A DNA stretch of 64,000 nt from Verrucomicrobiaceae bacterium (GTDB taxonomy: Bacteria; Verrucomicrobiota; Verrucomicrobiia; Verrucomicrobiales; Verrucomicrobiaceae): positions 248,001-312,000 of the forward strand of contig JAEUHM010000044.1 in the NCBI GenBank assembly GCA_016795485.1, read 5' to 3'. Each line of letters starts with the position of its first letter. Position 1 is the stretch's first letter. Position numbers and translations under genes: made by a program. Positions 25,495 to 32,880 of this stretch are shown here, one piece after another. The notes under the pieces are model-generated. The model ran no database searches, had not been told where the DNA came from, and worked only from the letters and a program-made list of their open reading frames with translations.

Positions 25495-26871
25495 ATGAAC
25501 TACGATCTTATTGTCATTGGCGGCGGTCCCGCTGGATACGTCGGTGCTATCCGCGCCGCTCAACTTGGAAAAAAAGTAGCCTGTGTCGAGAATGATCGTG
25601 CTGGCGGCACCTGTTTGAACTGGGGCTGCATTCCTACCAAGGCGCTACTCAAAAATGCTGAACTCTACCACACGCTCGCTCACCGCGCAGACGAGTTTGG
25701 CCTGAAGATCGATGGCCTGAGCTTTGACTGGAGCAAAGTCGTTGGCCGCAGCCGCAAGGTCTCGGACCAACTCAACAAGGGAATCGAGTTCTTGTTCAAG
25801 AAGAACAAGATCGACTACATCCGCGGCACGGGCAGCATCCCCGCCGCTGGCAAAGTGGAAGTCACCGCCGCAGACGGCAGCAAGCAGAGCCTCAGTGCGA
25901 CGAAGATCCTCATCGCCACCGGTGCCCGCAGCCGCCCCATGCCTGGTCTTCCCTTCAATGGCACAACGGTGATCGGCAGCCGAGAGGCCCTGACGCTTGA
26001 GTCTCAACCCAAGGAGATCCTCATCGTGGGTGCCGGAGCCATTGGCATTGAGTTTGCCTACTTCTTCAATGCGTATGGCACCAAGGTCACGGTCATCGAG
26101 ATGCAAGATCGCATCCTTCCCGTGGAGGACGACGAGGTCAGCAAACTGCTCGAACGCAGTCTGACCAAGGCGGGCATCCGCGTGCTAACGAGCACGAAGA
26201 TCCTCGAAGCCTCTGAAGACGGCAAGCAGGTCACTTTGAAAGTAGAAGGCGCGGCAAATGAAACACTCACGGCGGAGAAGTGCCTGGTAGCCATTGGCGT
26301 GGCACCTGTTCTGCCAGATGGCACCAAACTCACCGTCTCAGACAAAGGCTGGCTCAACACCAACGCTAACTACGAAACGTCAGTGGCGGGAATCTACGCC
26401 GCAGGCGATATCATCGGGCCACCATGGCTAGCGCATGTCGCTAGCTATGAAGCCATCCAGGCTGTGGAAGGCATGTTCGGCAAAACCAAGCCCAAGAAGG
26501 TGACGGTCTTCCCAGGATGTACCTACTGCCATCCGCAGGTGGCATCCATTGGCCTCACCGAGCGTGATGCCAAGGCCAAGGGCCTCAACTTCAAAGTGGG
26601 CAAGTTCCCCTACACCGCCAGCGGCAAAGCCCTTGCAGTGGGTGAGCCAGAAGGCTTCGTGAAGATCCTCTACGGTGAACCGCACGGCGAGATCATCGGC
26701 GCGCACATCATCGGAGCAGACGCCACGGAGATGATTTCTGAAATCGGTCTCGGCATCACCCTAGAAGCCACTCGAGATGAGATCGAGGCCACGATCCACG
26801 CCCACCCAACGCTCGCGGAGATGATCCACGAGGCGACCGGAGTGGCCATGGGTCACCCGATCCACGTGTAG
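25495..26871 (+). CDS. lpdA: Dihydrolipoyl dehydrogenase (E3)
   Basis: Flavoprotein that reoxidises dihydrolipoamide in 2-oxoacid dehydrogenase complexes and the glycine cleavage system, using NAD. It has 458 residues. The FAD motif is DLIVIGGGPAGYVGAIRAAQ, and the redox-active disulfide is Cys40/Cys45 in GGTCLNWGCIPTKAL. The NAD motif is LIVGAGAIGIEFAYFF. IYAAGDIIGPPWLAHVASYE is the FAD pyrophosphate motif, and the C-terminal HAHPTLAEMIHEA holds the catalytic His-Glu pair. It is cytosolic. No E1 or E2 subunit gene is adjacent, so it is a stand-alone copy. Confidence 0.97.
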   Translation: MNYDLIVIGGGPAGYVGAIRAAQLGKKVACVENDRAGGTCLNWGCIPTKALLKNAELYHTLAHRADEFGLKIDGLSFDWSKVVGRSRKVSDQLNKGIEFLFKKNKIDYIRGTGSIPAAGKVEVTAADGSKQSLSATKILIATGARSRPMPGLPFNGTTVIGSREALTLESQPKEILIVGAGAIGIEFAYFFNAYGTKVTVIEMQDRILPVEDDEVSKLLERSLTKAGIRVLTSTKILEASEDGKQVTLKVEGAANETLTAEKCLVAIGVAPVLPDGTKLTVSDKGWLNTNANYETSVAGIYAAGDIIGPPWLAHVASYEAIQAVEGMFGKTKPKKVTVFPGCTYCHPQVASIGLTERDAKAKGLNFKVGKFPYTASGKALAVGEPEGFVKILYGEPHGEIIGAHIIGADATEMISEIGLGITLEATRDEIEATIHAHPTLAEMIHEATGVAMGHPIHV

Positions 26872-26884
26872 ACCGCCCGCCATC

Positions 26885-28093
26885 GTGGCAAAGACGACCA
26901 GCCAGACACTGCGCAAGGAACTCCTCGGCTTCAAAGAGTTCGGAACGAGCACTCAATGCGCAGAACTGGCTGCCGGAGGCACTATGGTGCCGGTCTACAT
27001 CAATGAGTATTGGACTGCAAAACAAAGAGCTGCGTCCAACCTCCATGAGGTGCCCTACCGCGCCTGTTTTAAGCCGCAGCTACCACGTTTTTTCATCGAG
27101 CGCCTCACGCGCCCAGGAGATCGCGTCTACGACCCCTTCATGGGACGCGGCACCACATTGATCGAGGCAGCGCTCATGGGCAGACGTGTGGCCGGGTGCG
27201 ATGTCAATCCACTCGCCGCCACACTAGCCGAACCAAGGCTCGCCCCGCCGGCTCAAGATGACGTTCTTGCCAAACTCGAGTCGCTCGACCTCACAGGACA
27301 TGCTGAGGTGAATGAAGATTTGGCTCCGTTTTATCACATCGACACCTTAGGCCAAATCCAGGCACTACGACGCTACTTCTTGAATCGCGAGCTCGATGCC
27401 GTGGACAAGTGGATCAGAATGGTGGCGCTCACACGCCTCACGGGACACTCCCCAGGATATTTTTCCGTCTACACCTTGCCGCCTAATCAAGCAGTGCTGC
27501 CAGGGCGACAGCGCTTGATCAACGAAAAGCGCGCGCAAGTACCAGAGTTCCGCGATGTGAAGGCACTCATCGCTCGCAAGTCGGCACAGCTGCTAAAAGA
27601 GCTAACCAAAGAGCAACTGAAGCACCTCCACAGCTCGGACCGGATCCTTCTAACATCCGAGGCCAGCCAAACTCAAGCGCTGGCAGACAACTCAGTTAGC
27701 TTAGTGGTAACCTCACCGCCGTTTCTCAATGTCGTCGACTACAAGACGGACAACTGGTTGCGCTGCTGGTTCCTCGGCATTGACGCGGCCACCGTACAGA
27801 TCAGCCAGATCAAAAAACTCACCGAGTGGCAGCAAACCATGACCCGTGTGTTTCACGAGCTTGCAAGAGTGATCAAACCCGGTGGCCACATCGCGTTTGA
27901 AGTCGGTGAAGTCGCAGGCGGCACGATCCGACTCGAAGAAGCGAGCATCCCGTGCGGAATAGCCGCTGGTCTGGAGCCCGACTTGGTGCTGATCAATGCC
28001 CAAGAGTTCACCAAAACCGCCAACTGCTGGGGCATCGCCAACAACGACAAAGGCACCAACACCAATCGGATCATTCTCTTCCGTAAGCCCTAG
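26885..28093 (+). CDS. Orphan DNA methyltransferase (N6-adenine/N4-cytosine type)
   Basis: 402 residues, GTG start 13 nt after lpdA. The AdoMet-binding motif is VYDPFMGRGTTLIEAALMG near residues 81-99, with GCDVNPLAATLA as the acidic strand end. The catalytic motif IV is TSPPF near 275-279, followed by NVVDYKTDNWLRCWFLG. Motif I precedes motif IV. A typical amino-methyltransferase C-terminus (LARVIKPGGHIAFEVGEVAGG) is present. No restriction endonuclease or specificity gene is adjacent, so it is probably a regulatory or phage-derived orphan enzyme. Target sequence unknown. The GTG is accepted because the upstream frame gives no better start and residues from about 10 on look conserved. Confidence 0.85.
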   Translation: MAKTTSQTLRKELLGFKEFGTSTQCAELAAGGTMVPVYINEYWTAKQRAASNLHEVPYRACFKPQLPRFFIERLTRPGDRVYDPFMGRGTTLIEAALMGRRVAGCDVNPLAATLAEPRLAPPAQDDVLAKLESLDLTGHAEVNEDLAPFYHIDTLGQIQALRRYFLNRELDAVDKWIRMVALTRLTGHSPGYFSVYTLPPNQAVLPGRQRLINEKRAQVPEFRDVKALIARKSAQLLKELTKEQLKHLHSSDRILLTSEASQTQALADNSVSLVVTSPPFLNVVDYKTDNWLRCWFLGIDAATVQISQIKKLTEWQQTMTRVFHELARVIKPGGHIAFEVGEVAGGTIRLEEASIPCGIAAGLEPDLVLINAQEFTKTANCWGIANNDKGTNTNRIILFRKP

Positions 28094-28169
28094 CATTCTG
28101 AATGAACTGGCTGGCATGCAATGCCAGAGAAAAGGAGAGCTTTGGCTTAGTAGCAGCGTTTTCTCCCGC

Positions 28170-29072
28170 ATGGGTCGCCTTCTCATCTTCTTCGCGCTTC
28201 CGCTGCTTGCACTGGCCGAACTCACGCCCAGCGAGCGTGAGTTGATGCAGCAACTCGGCCCCGGCACGCCCGAGCCCATTTTGCTCTGGCCAGACAAGCC
28301 GCCGCAGTTCCTGGAAAACGCCGCGCCGGAGGTCATCAAAGACAATCAGACCATCCAGAGCGTCTCCGTGCCCACGATCACGCCGTATCTGCCGCCGAAG
28401 GAGAATCGCACCGGCATGGCCATCGTCGTTTGCGCAGGTGGCGGCTATGGCGGGCACGCGTGGAAGACGCACGTCGTGTATGCCGCGCAGGTCTTCAATC
28501 CGATGGGCATCGCCGTCATTGGCCTCAAATACCGCACGCGCCCACCGCACAAACTCGACAACGCAGGCATTCAGGAGCTCACCTTGCTCGATGCGAAACG
28601 CGCCATGCGCCTCGTCCGTCATCGCGCTGCCGAATGGGGCCTCGATCCCGCGAAAGTCGGTGTCGCGGGCTATTCCGCGGGTGCGAACCTCGCAATGAAT
28701 CTCGCCGCGAACTTCGATCTCGGCGATCCGCAGGCCACCGATCCCATCGACCGCCTCAGCAGCCGTCCTGACTTCGCCGTCGGCCTCGGCACCTGGCATT
28801 GGCGGAAGCCAGAGAACCCGTTTGTCTTCAAGGCGAACTCGCCGCCCGTATTTCTTGTCCACGCCACCACCGACAAGCCCATCGAGATCGCAACGAACAT
28901 CGTCGCCGACTTGAAAAAGCTCGGCGTGCCCGCCCGCCTCGATCTCCACGAAGAAGGCGGCCATGGCGTCGGCAATCTCATCCCCACCCGCGTGAAACAC
29001 CATTTCCCCGGCGCCCAGTGGCCGAAGATGCTCGTCGAATGGCTGGGGACGTTGGAGGGGAAGAAACCGTGA
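28170..29072 (+). CDS. Secreted alpha/beta hydrolase (carbohydrate-esterase-like, BD-FAE/xylanase-associated type)
   Basis: 300 residues from the ATG at 28170 (MGRLLIFFALPLLALAELTP, signal peptide); the longer frame overlaps the methyltransferase and is rejected. IWP.-type opening PEPILLWPDKPPQFLENAAPE, the oxyanion loop AIVVCAGGGYGGHA, the nucleophile elbow VGVAGYSAGANLAMNLA (GxSxG), and the late His in HEEGGHGVGNL are clear. Such proteins deacylate plant or algal polysaccharides in the periplasm. From here the third codon positions become markedly GC-rich compared with the methyltransferase before it. Confidence 0.88.
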   Translation: MGRLLIFFALPLLALAELTPSERELMQQLGPGTPEPILLWPDKPPQFLENAAPEVIKDNQTIQSVSVPTITPYLPPKENRTGMAIVVCAGGGYGGHAWKTHVVYAAQVFNPMGIAVIGLKYRTRPPHKLDNAGIQELTLLDAKRAMRLVRHRAAEWGLDPAKVGVAGYSAGANLAMNLAANFDLGDPQATDPIDRLSSRPDFAVGLGTWHWRKPENPFVFKANSPPVFLVHATTDKPIEIATNIVADLKKLGVPARLDLHEEGGHGVGNLIPTRVKHHFPGAQWPKMLVEWLGTLEGKKP

Positions 29073-29119
29073 AGCCTGGGATCTTTACGAACCAACTGGA
29101 TCAGGTATGATCTGCACTC

Positions 29120-29596
29120 ATGGAGACGGTTTACATTGAAACGACGATTCCCAGCTACCTGACGGCTCACCGCAGCCGTCAGGAGCCGATGGCGTCGCAT
29201 CAGAAGCTGACGCACGACTGGTGGAAGGATCAGCGGCACAAGTTTCTGCTCTACAGCTCTGTTCTCGTCCGGTTGGAAGCCTCGCGCGGTGACGCCAATG
29301 CCGCCCAGCGACGTCTCGCCTACCTCAATGGGATCACGGAACTCGACGTGCTGCCTGAAACCGTTCAGCTTGAAGCCGATTTGATTCGTTTGTTTCAGCT
29401 TCCGCCTCGGGCCGCCGCAGACGCGGGTCATCTGGCGATGGCGATCCTTCACCGGATGGATTACCTGCTCACCTGGAACTGCACGCATCTGGCAAACGCC
29501 ACTTTGCAGAAGGAACTGATGGACTACTGTCTCTACCACAAGCTGCACCTCCCCATCATCTGCACCCCTGAAACCCTCATCACCCAGGCATCATGA
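29120..29596 (+). CDS. PIN-domain VapC-like toxin of a type II toxin-antitoxin pair
   Basis: 158 residues. N-terminal VYIETTIPSYLTAH is the PIN variant in which the first acidic residue is in IETT. Further conserved parts are SSVLVRLEASRGD, PPRAAADAGHLAMAILHRMDYLLTWNCTHLANA (acidic Asp then the WNC-H-x-A-N motif). PIN domains are metal-dependent RNases; VapC toxins usually cut tRNA or rRNA. Its stop overlaps the next ORF by 4 nt (ATGA), and that ORF has the size and context of an antitoxin. Toxin first, antitoxin second is the reverse of the usual vapBC order but common for this subfamily. Activity is inference. Confidence 0.82.
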   Translation: METVYIETTIPSYLTAHRSRQEPMASHQKLTHDWWKDQRHKFLLYSSVLVRLEASRGDANAAQRRLAYLNGITELDVLPETVQLEADLIRLFQLPPRAAADAGHLAMAILHRMDYLLTWNCTHLANATLQKELMDYCLYHKLHLPIICTPETLITQAS

Positions 29597-29826
29597 CTGA
29601 CCGCATCGTTCAAGAAGTCCGAGCCGCACGCGCCGAAGTCGCCGCCGATTTCGGCAATGACCGTGCCCGCTTCTGGGCGTGGGCACGGGAGCAGCAGGAA
29701 GCTCAAAAGGAGTCGAAAAAGCAACTGCCCGCCGCCCCGGCCAAGCCAACAGTGAAGCCAACAGCCAAGTCGAAGTCTCTCGCGCCTCGGAAGCGAAGCG
29801 TGCGTCCGACTCGTGCCTTGGCGTGA
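29593..29826 (+). CDS. Small putative antitoxin coupled to the VapC-like toxin
   Basis: 77 residues, start overlapping the toxin stop (ATGA). N-terminal half MTDRIVQEVRAARAEVAADF with NDRARFWAWAREQQ resembles the short helical partner proteins found beside PIN toxins of the IETT type. The C-terminal 40 residues are a Lys/Pro/Ala-rich low-complexity tail (PAAPAKPTVKPTAKSKSLAP) that could bind nucleic acid. No classical ribbon-helix-helix or AbrB domain is visible. The tail ends close to the REP-rich DNA that follows. Confidence 0.65.
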   Translation: MTDRIVQEVRAARAEVAADFGNDRARFWAWAREQQEAQKESKKQLPAAPAKPTVKPTAKSKSLAPRKRSVRPTRALA

Positions 29827-29892
29827 AGCCAAAGCCCAAGGAAAGGCGCTTTGGAAGCGCCTCCGAACAGGTCGAGTGCTGATAGCCACCTT

Positions 29893-30046
29893 GGACTGCG
29901 GCAGCCTGCTGCCGCCAAAGTCTCCCGGTCACCGAAAAGCCCCTCTGCTGTCGCCAACGCGATAGCGCCTTGGCGGAACATCGTCTTGGAACATTCGACG
30001 GCCAGCAGGCTGGCCTCCCGAAAGCGGCAGCAGGCTGCAGCAGTCC
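29893..30046. repeat. REP-bounded element, copy a
   Basis: Begins GGACTGCGGCAGC-CT-GCTGCCGC (8-bp hairpin, 2-nt loop) and ends with GGCCAGC-AG-GCTGGCC (30000-30015) then an imperfect GCGGCAGCAGGCTGCAGC and CAGTCC. Its ends are thus inverted copies of each other. The interior (about 90 nt) matches copies c and d closely. Located between the toxin-antitoxin pair and the Fic gene. Confidence 0.85.
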
Positions 30047-30285
30047 ATGTAGTCCATGTCACGCTCGGATTCGATCGAAGCATGGGGACAGGAGAATGGA
30101 TTCGCCGGATTCTTTTGTCCCCATGCTTCTGTCGATTCTGTCTCCGCTTGTTTCCTGAGTGGCTCGACCCTTCCGAGGTGCGTCAGGAGGTCTGAGTCCG
30201 GCGCGAGAGGCGTCCCAGGGGAACGGTTGAGCCCTTGGTATCTCTAGCGGCGCTCCTCATCCTCGCCTTCGAGGGTGAGAGCCAT
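29893..30285 (+). repeat. Long direct repeat, left copy (REP element a plus flank)
   Basis: Matches 32472-32880 in the same orientation. Shared stretches after the REP element include CATGTAGTCCATGTCACGCT (near 30045), GAAGCATGGGGACAGGAGAA, TTTCCTGAGTGGCTCGACCC, TTCCGAGGTGCGTCAGGAGG and CCCAGGGGAACG. No convincing reading frame runs through it. The remainder of the gap to the Fic gene (30286-30388) holds the palindrome described separately. Confidence 0.8.
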
Positions 30286-30340
30286 GGGGGCTCCACCGGA
30301 CCGTTGGCCTGACTCATCAGTCAAAGAATAACCTGTTTTC

Positions 30341-30366
30341 TTTACGCGTCACTGCTGACGTGTTAA
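30341..30366. promoter_or_regulatory. Palindrome upstream of the Fic gene, candidate operator
   Basis: TTTACGCGTCA (30341-30351), spacer CTGC, TGACGTGTTAA (30356-30366): inverted arms match at 9 of 11 positions. It ends 22 nt before the Fic ATG. A further TTTCTTTACAC lies at about 30379-30388, echoing the left half (TTTCTTTACGC). The Fic protein has a C-terminal winged-helix domain, so autoregulation through this site is a reasonable guess. Confidence 0.5.
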
Positions 30367-30388
30367 GTTTTTGCCGATTTCTTTACAC

Positions 30389-31462
30389 ATGAGCTTCCAC
30401 CTTGAGCCTCTACCGCTGCCAGCCTCCATCGAGTTGGAGACTCCGGCGGTGCTGCGGCAGTTGGCTCGGTCGCATCGGCATCTGGCCGAACTCAAAGGCG
30501 CAGCGGCGACCATTCCGAACGAGGCCATCCTCATCGACACCCTCGCTTTGCAGGAGGCCAAGGACTCCTCCGCCATCGAAAACATCATCACCACCGAGGA
30601 CGAGCTTTTCCGCACCGACTCCGCGCCTGGCGGCTACGGCAGCTTGGCGGCGAAGGAGGTACATCGCTACGGAGCCGCTCTGAAGGTCGGCTTCGAGCGT
30701 GTGCGCCAGCAAGGCTTTCTGAGGCTCGAGGACGTGCTCGCGGTGCAGGCCACGCTGGAGCAAAACCGCGCCGGATTACGCAAGCTCCCCGGCACCGTGT
30801 TGAAGAATGCCGAGACAGGAGCAGTCGTCTATGAGCCGCCGCAGGATGCCGTGCGCATCGAGCAGTTGATGGACAACTTCATCACCTGGCTAAATCGCAG
30901 CGAGCCCGGCGATCCCGATCCACTCGTGCAGATGGCCGTGCTGCACTGGCAATTCGAGAGCATCCACCCTTTTTATGACGGCAATGGCCGCACAGGGCGC
31001 ATCTTAAACCTCCTACACCTCGTCATGCACGGCCTGCTTGATCTTCCCGTGCTCTACCTCAGCCGCCACATCGTGCGGAACAAGGCCGACTACTACCGCG
31101 GCCTCCAAGGCGTGCGCGAGCATGGTGCCTGGGAGGCTTGGGTGCTCTATATCCTCCGTGCCGTCGAGGAGACCGCCAAGGAGACGCTCACCCAGGTCAC
31201 CGGCATCCGCCAGCTCATGCAGGAGACCAAGCAACGCCTGCGTTCCCAGCACCCGAAGCTCTACAGCCAGGAACTGCTCAACAACCTTTTCCGTCACCCC
31301 TACACTAAAGTCGAGTTCATCGAGCACGACCTCGGCGTCTCACGCCCCACCGCGATGAAGTATCTCGACACCCTGCACACCGCCGGCTTCGTGAAAAAGA
31401 CCAAGCGGGGCCGCACCAACTTCTACATCAACGAACCGCTGTTCGCGCTGCTCGGGCGGTGA
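30389..31462 (+). CDS. Fic-domain protein with inhibitory helix and C-terminal winged helix
   Basis: 357 residues from ATG 30389 (a TTG 18 nt upstream is less likely). Fic proteins usually transfer AMP from ATP to a hydroxyl on a target protein. The N-terminal autoinhibitory motif (S/T)xxxE(G/N) is SSAIEN at about residues 60-65, so it is class II, intramolecularly inhibited. The catalytic loop is HPFYDGNGRTGR at about 193-204, fully intact, with the flap region before it (LRKLPGTVL). The last roughly 80 residues (QELLNNLFRHPYTKVEFIEH, then SRPTAMKYLDTLHTAGFV) form a winged helix-turn-helix, as in Fic proteins of the SoFic type. It sits in a cassette with a RAYT transposase and REP repeats. 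Targets are unknown. Confidence 0.95.
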   Translation: MSFHLEPLPLPASIELETPAVLRQLARSHRHLAELKGAAATIPNEAILIDTLALQEAKDSSAIENIITTEDELFRTDSAPGGYGSLAAKEVHRYGAALKVGFERVRQQGFLRLEDVLAVQATLEQNRAGLRKLPGTVLKNAETGAVVYEPPQDAVRIEQLMDNFITWLNRSEPGDPDPLVQMAVLHWQFESIHPFYDGNGRTGRILNLLHLVMHGLLDLPVLYLSRHIVRNKADYYRGLQGVREHGAWEAWVLYILRAVEETAKETLTQVTGIRQLMQETKQRLRSQHPKLYSQELLNNLFRHPYTKVEFIEHDLGVSRPTAMKYLDTLHTAGFVKKTKRGRTNFYINEPLFALLGR

Positions 31463-31480
31463 GGCTCCGGTCTCACCCTT

Positions 31481-31662
31481 GGACTGGGCAGCCTGCTGCC
31501 GCTTTCCCCAGGCAGCCCTGCTGCCGTCAAAGTCCGATAGATGATCAAACGCCACGACCAGCTCTCGCTAAGGCGGTAGCCGTGAGCGCATCGGAAGTCT
31601 CTCAGCCTCCGGCGGCCAGCAGGCTGGCCTTCCGAAAGCGGCAGCAGGGCTGCACGCACTCC
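31481..31662. repeat. REP-bounded element, copy b, between the Fic and RAYT stop codons
   Basis: Begins GGACTGGGCAGCCTGCTGCC (31481-31500), followed by a second hairpin GGCAGCCCTGCTGCC, and ends with GGCCAGCAGGCTGGCC, GCGGCAGCAGGGCTGC and CACTCC. It has the same architecture as copies a, c and d but a diverged centre. It fills the whole 200-bp gap between the two convergent genes and stops 4 bp short of the RAYT stop codon. Confidence 0.85.
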
Positions 31663-31665
31663 ATA

Positions 31666-32244
31666 TTACTCCCCGTCCTCGGCAGCGATTTCATCAAACG
31701 GAAAACTCGCCACGGTCTTCACCCACGCAGCCGTGGCTTCGCGTTTGAAGTCAGCCGCGCTGCACCACCGCCACTGCGAGGCCAGCGGCACCAGGCCATG
31801 GTGCTTGGGATTCTGATGCACATAGTTCAGCCGGGCCAGGTAGCTCTGCGGATAGGTCAGATGCGTCTCCCGATAGTTCTGCCAAAGCCGCGTCCGCCCT
31901 GGTGTGCCGTCTTCCGTATTCAAACGCTTCGTCGCCAGGCTGTGCAGCTTTTGCAGCACGACCCGCAGTGTGTCCGCGTCCCCCGGAGGACTATGCGCCA
32001 CCACATGGTAATGATTTGAGAGAACCGCCCATGCCTCCAGCTTCCATCCCGCTTCCGCAAAGCCCTCCAGCAGCATCTGGAGAAACCAATCGCGACGTTC
32101 TGGAGTATGCAAAAGAGGCTTCTTCTCGCGAGTCCGCGCCGTCACAAAATACACCCCGCTCTCCGCCAGCCGATGCGGTGGCGCATGAGGCCAGTGACGG
32201 GTGCCGCGAAGGCACTCTTCATCGTTGGGCAGATCAGGCATCAT
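31666..32244 (-). CDS. REP-associated tyrosine transposase (RAYT, Y1/HUH superfamily)
   Basis: 192 residues from the tandem ATGs at 32244/32241; the longer frame upstream only translates REP DNA. The single-stranded DNA transposase signature is present: the HUH pair in LSNHYHVVAHS (about residues 77-86) and the candidate nucleophile Tyr141 in YVHQNPKHHGLV. The early part has GVYFVTARTREKKPLL, and WRWCSAADF near the C-terminus is typical of the family. RAYTs are domesticated IS200-like enzymes that nick and move REP palindromes. Here one REP element lies directly downstream and two lie directly upstream, the classic REPtron layout. The catalytic residues look intact, so it may be active. Confidence 0.93.
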   Translation of the reverse strand: MMPDLPNDEECLRGTRHWPHAPPHRLAESGVYFVTARTREKKPLLHTPERRDWFLQMLLEGFAEAGWKLEAWAVLSNHYHVVAHSPPGDADTLRVVLQKLHSLATKRLNTEDGTPGRTRLWQNYRETHLTYPQSYLARLNYVHQNPKHHGLVPLASQWRWCSAADFKREATAAWVKTVASFPFDEIAAEDGE

Positions 32245-32306
32245 GGATAAAGGATGTTCAAAGCCCGCCCTACCCGTCAAGTATCGAATGGAAGGAACAA
32301 CAACAT

Positions 32307-32460
32307 GGACTGCGGCAGCCCGCTGCCGCTTTTCCGAGGCAGCCTGCTGCCGCCAAAGTCTCCCGGCCATCGAAAAGCCCCTCGGCTGACGCCAACGCGA
32401 AAGCGCCTTGGCGAAACTTCATCTTGGAACATTCGACGGCCAGCAGGCTGGCCTCCCGAA
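32307..32460. repeat. REP-bounded element, copy c, upstream of RAYT
   Basis: Begins CATGGACTGCGGCAGCC with its hairpin, has a second hairpin GGCAGCCTGCTGCCGCC, an interior like copy a (TCTTGGAACATTCGACGG), then GGCCAGCAGGCTGGCC. The right end is truncated: after CTCCCGAAA it runs into ACATGAAACATGGACTG of copy d. It is therefore in tandem with copy d. Confidence 0.85.
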
Positions 32461-32471
32461 ACATGAAACAT

Positions 32472-32649
32472 GGACTGCGGCAGCCTGCTGCCGCTTTTCC
32501 GAGGCAGCCCTGCTGCCGCCAAAGTCTCTTGGCCATCGAAAGCCCCTCGGCTGTCGCACACGCGAGAGCGCCTTGGTAAAACATCGTCTTGGAACATTCG
32601 ACGGCCAGCAGGCTGGCCTCCCGAAAGCGGCAGCAGGCTGCCGCAGTCC
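32472..32649. repeat. REP-bounded element, copy d, complete with perfect terminal inverted repeats
   Basis: GGACTGCGGCAGCCTGCTGC at the left end is matched by its exact reverse complement ending in CAGTCC at 32649, a perfect terminal inverted repeat of about 23 bp. Internal hairpins GGCAGCCCTGCTGCC and GGCCAGCAGGCTGGCC are present. This is the most complete of the four copies (178 bp). Confidence 0.88.
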
Positions 32650-32880
32650 ATGTAGTCCATGTCACGCTCGGTTCGACCGAAGCATGGGGACAGGAGAATG
32701 GATTGGCCTGCTTCTTTTGTCCGCATTCTTCTGTCGATGCTGCTGAGCTTGTTTCCTGAGTGGCTCGACCCTTCCGAGGTGCGTCAGGAGGTCTGAGCCT
32801 GACGTGAGAGGCTTCCCAGGGGAACGCTTGCGCCCTTGGAATCTCGGGCGGCGCGCCTCATCCCCGCCCTCGAAAGTGCC
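32472..32880 (+). repeat. Long direct repeat, right copy (REP element d plus flank)
   Basis: Direct counterpart of 29893-30285. Shared words include CATGTAGTCCATGTCACGCT, GAAGCATGGGGACAGGAGAA, TTTCCTGAGTGGCTCGACCC and CTTCCGAGGTGCGTCAGGAG. Differences are scattered substitutions and a 24-nt extra hairpin in the REP part. Together the copies bracket Fic and RAYT, about 2.6 kb apart. Confidence 0.8.

Noticed and set aside
27996-28169. Earlier start for the alpha/beta hydrolase overlapping the methyltransferase
   Set aside because: The upstream frame is out of phase with the methyltransferase 3' end and masks the signal peptide starting at 28170.
29851-30247. Overlapping short frames in all orientations downstream of the antitoxin
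   Set aside because: They read through REP and long-repeat DNA; the same peptides recur at 32.3-32.7 kb and show no domain.
32245-32370. Longer RAYT N-terminus
   Set aside because: These codons translate REP palindrome DNA (GRLWRQQAASEKRQ-type sequence), which recurs in all REP copies in any frame.
29893-32649. CRISPR array
   Set aside because: The repeats are few, 150-180 bp, palindromic at their ends and irregularly spaced, with no unique spacers of constant length and no cas genes.
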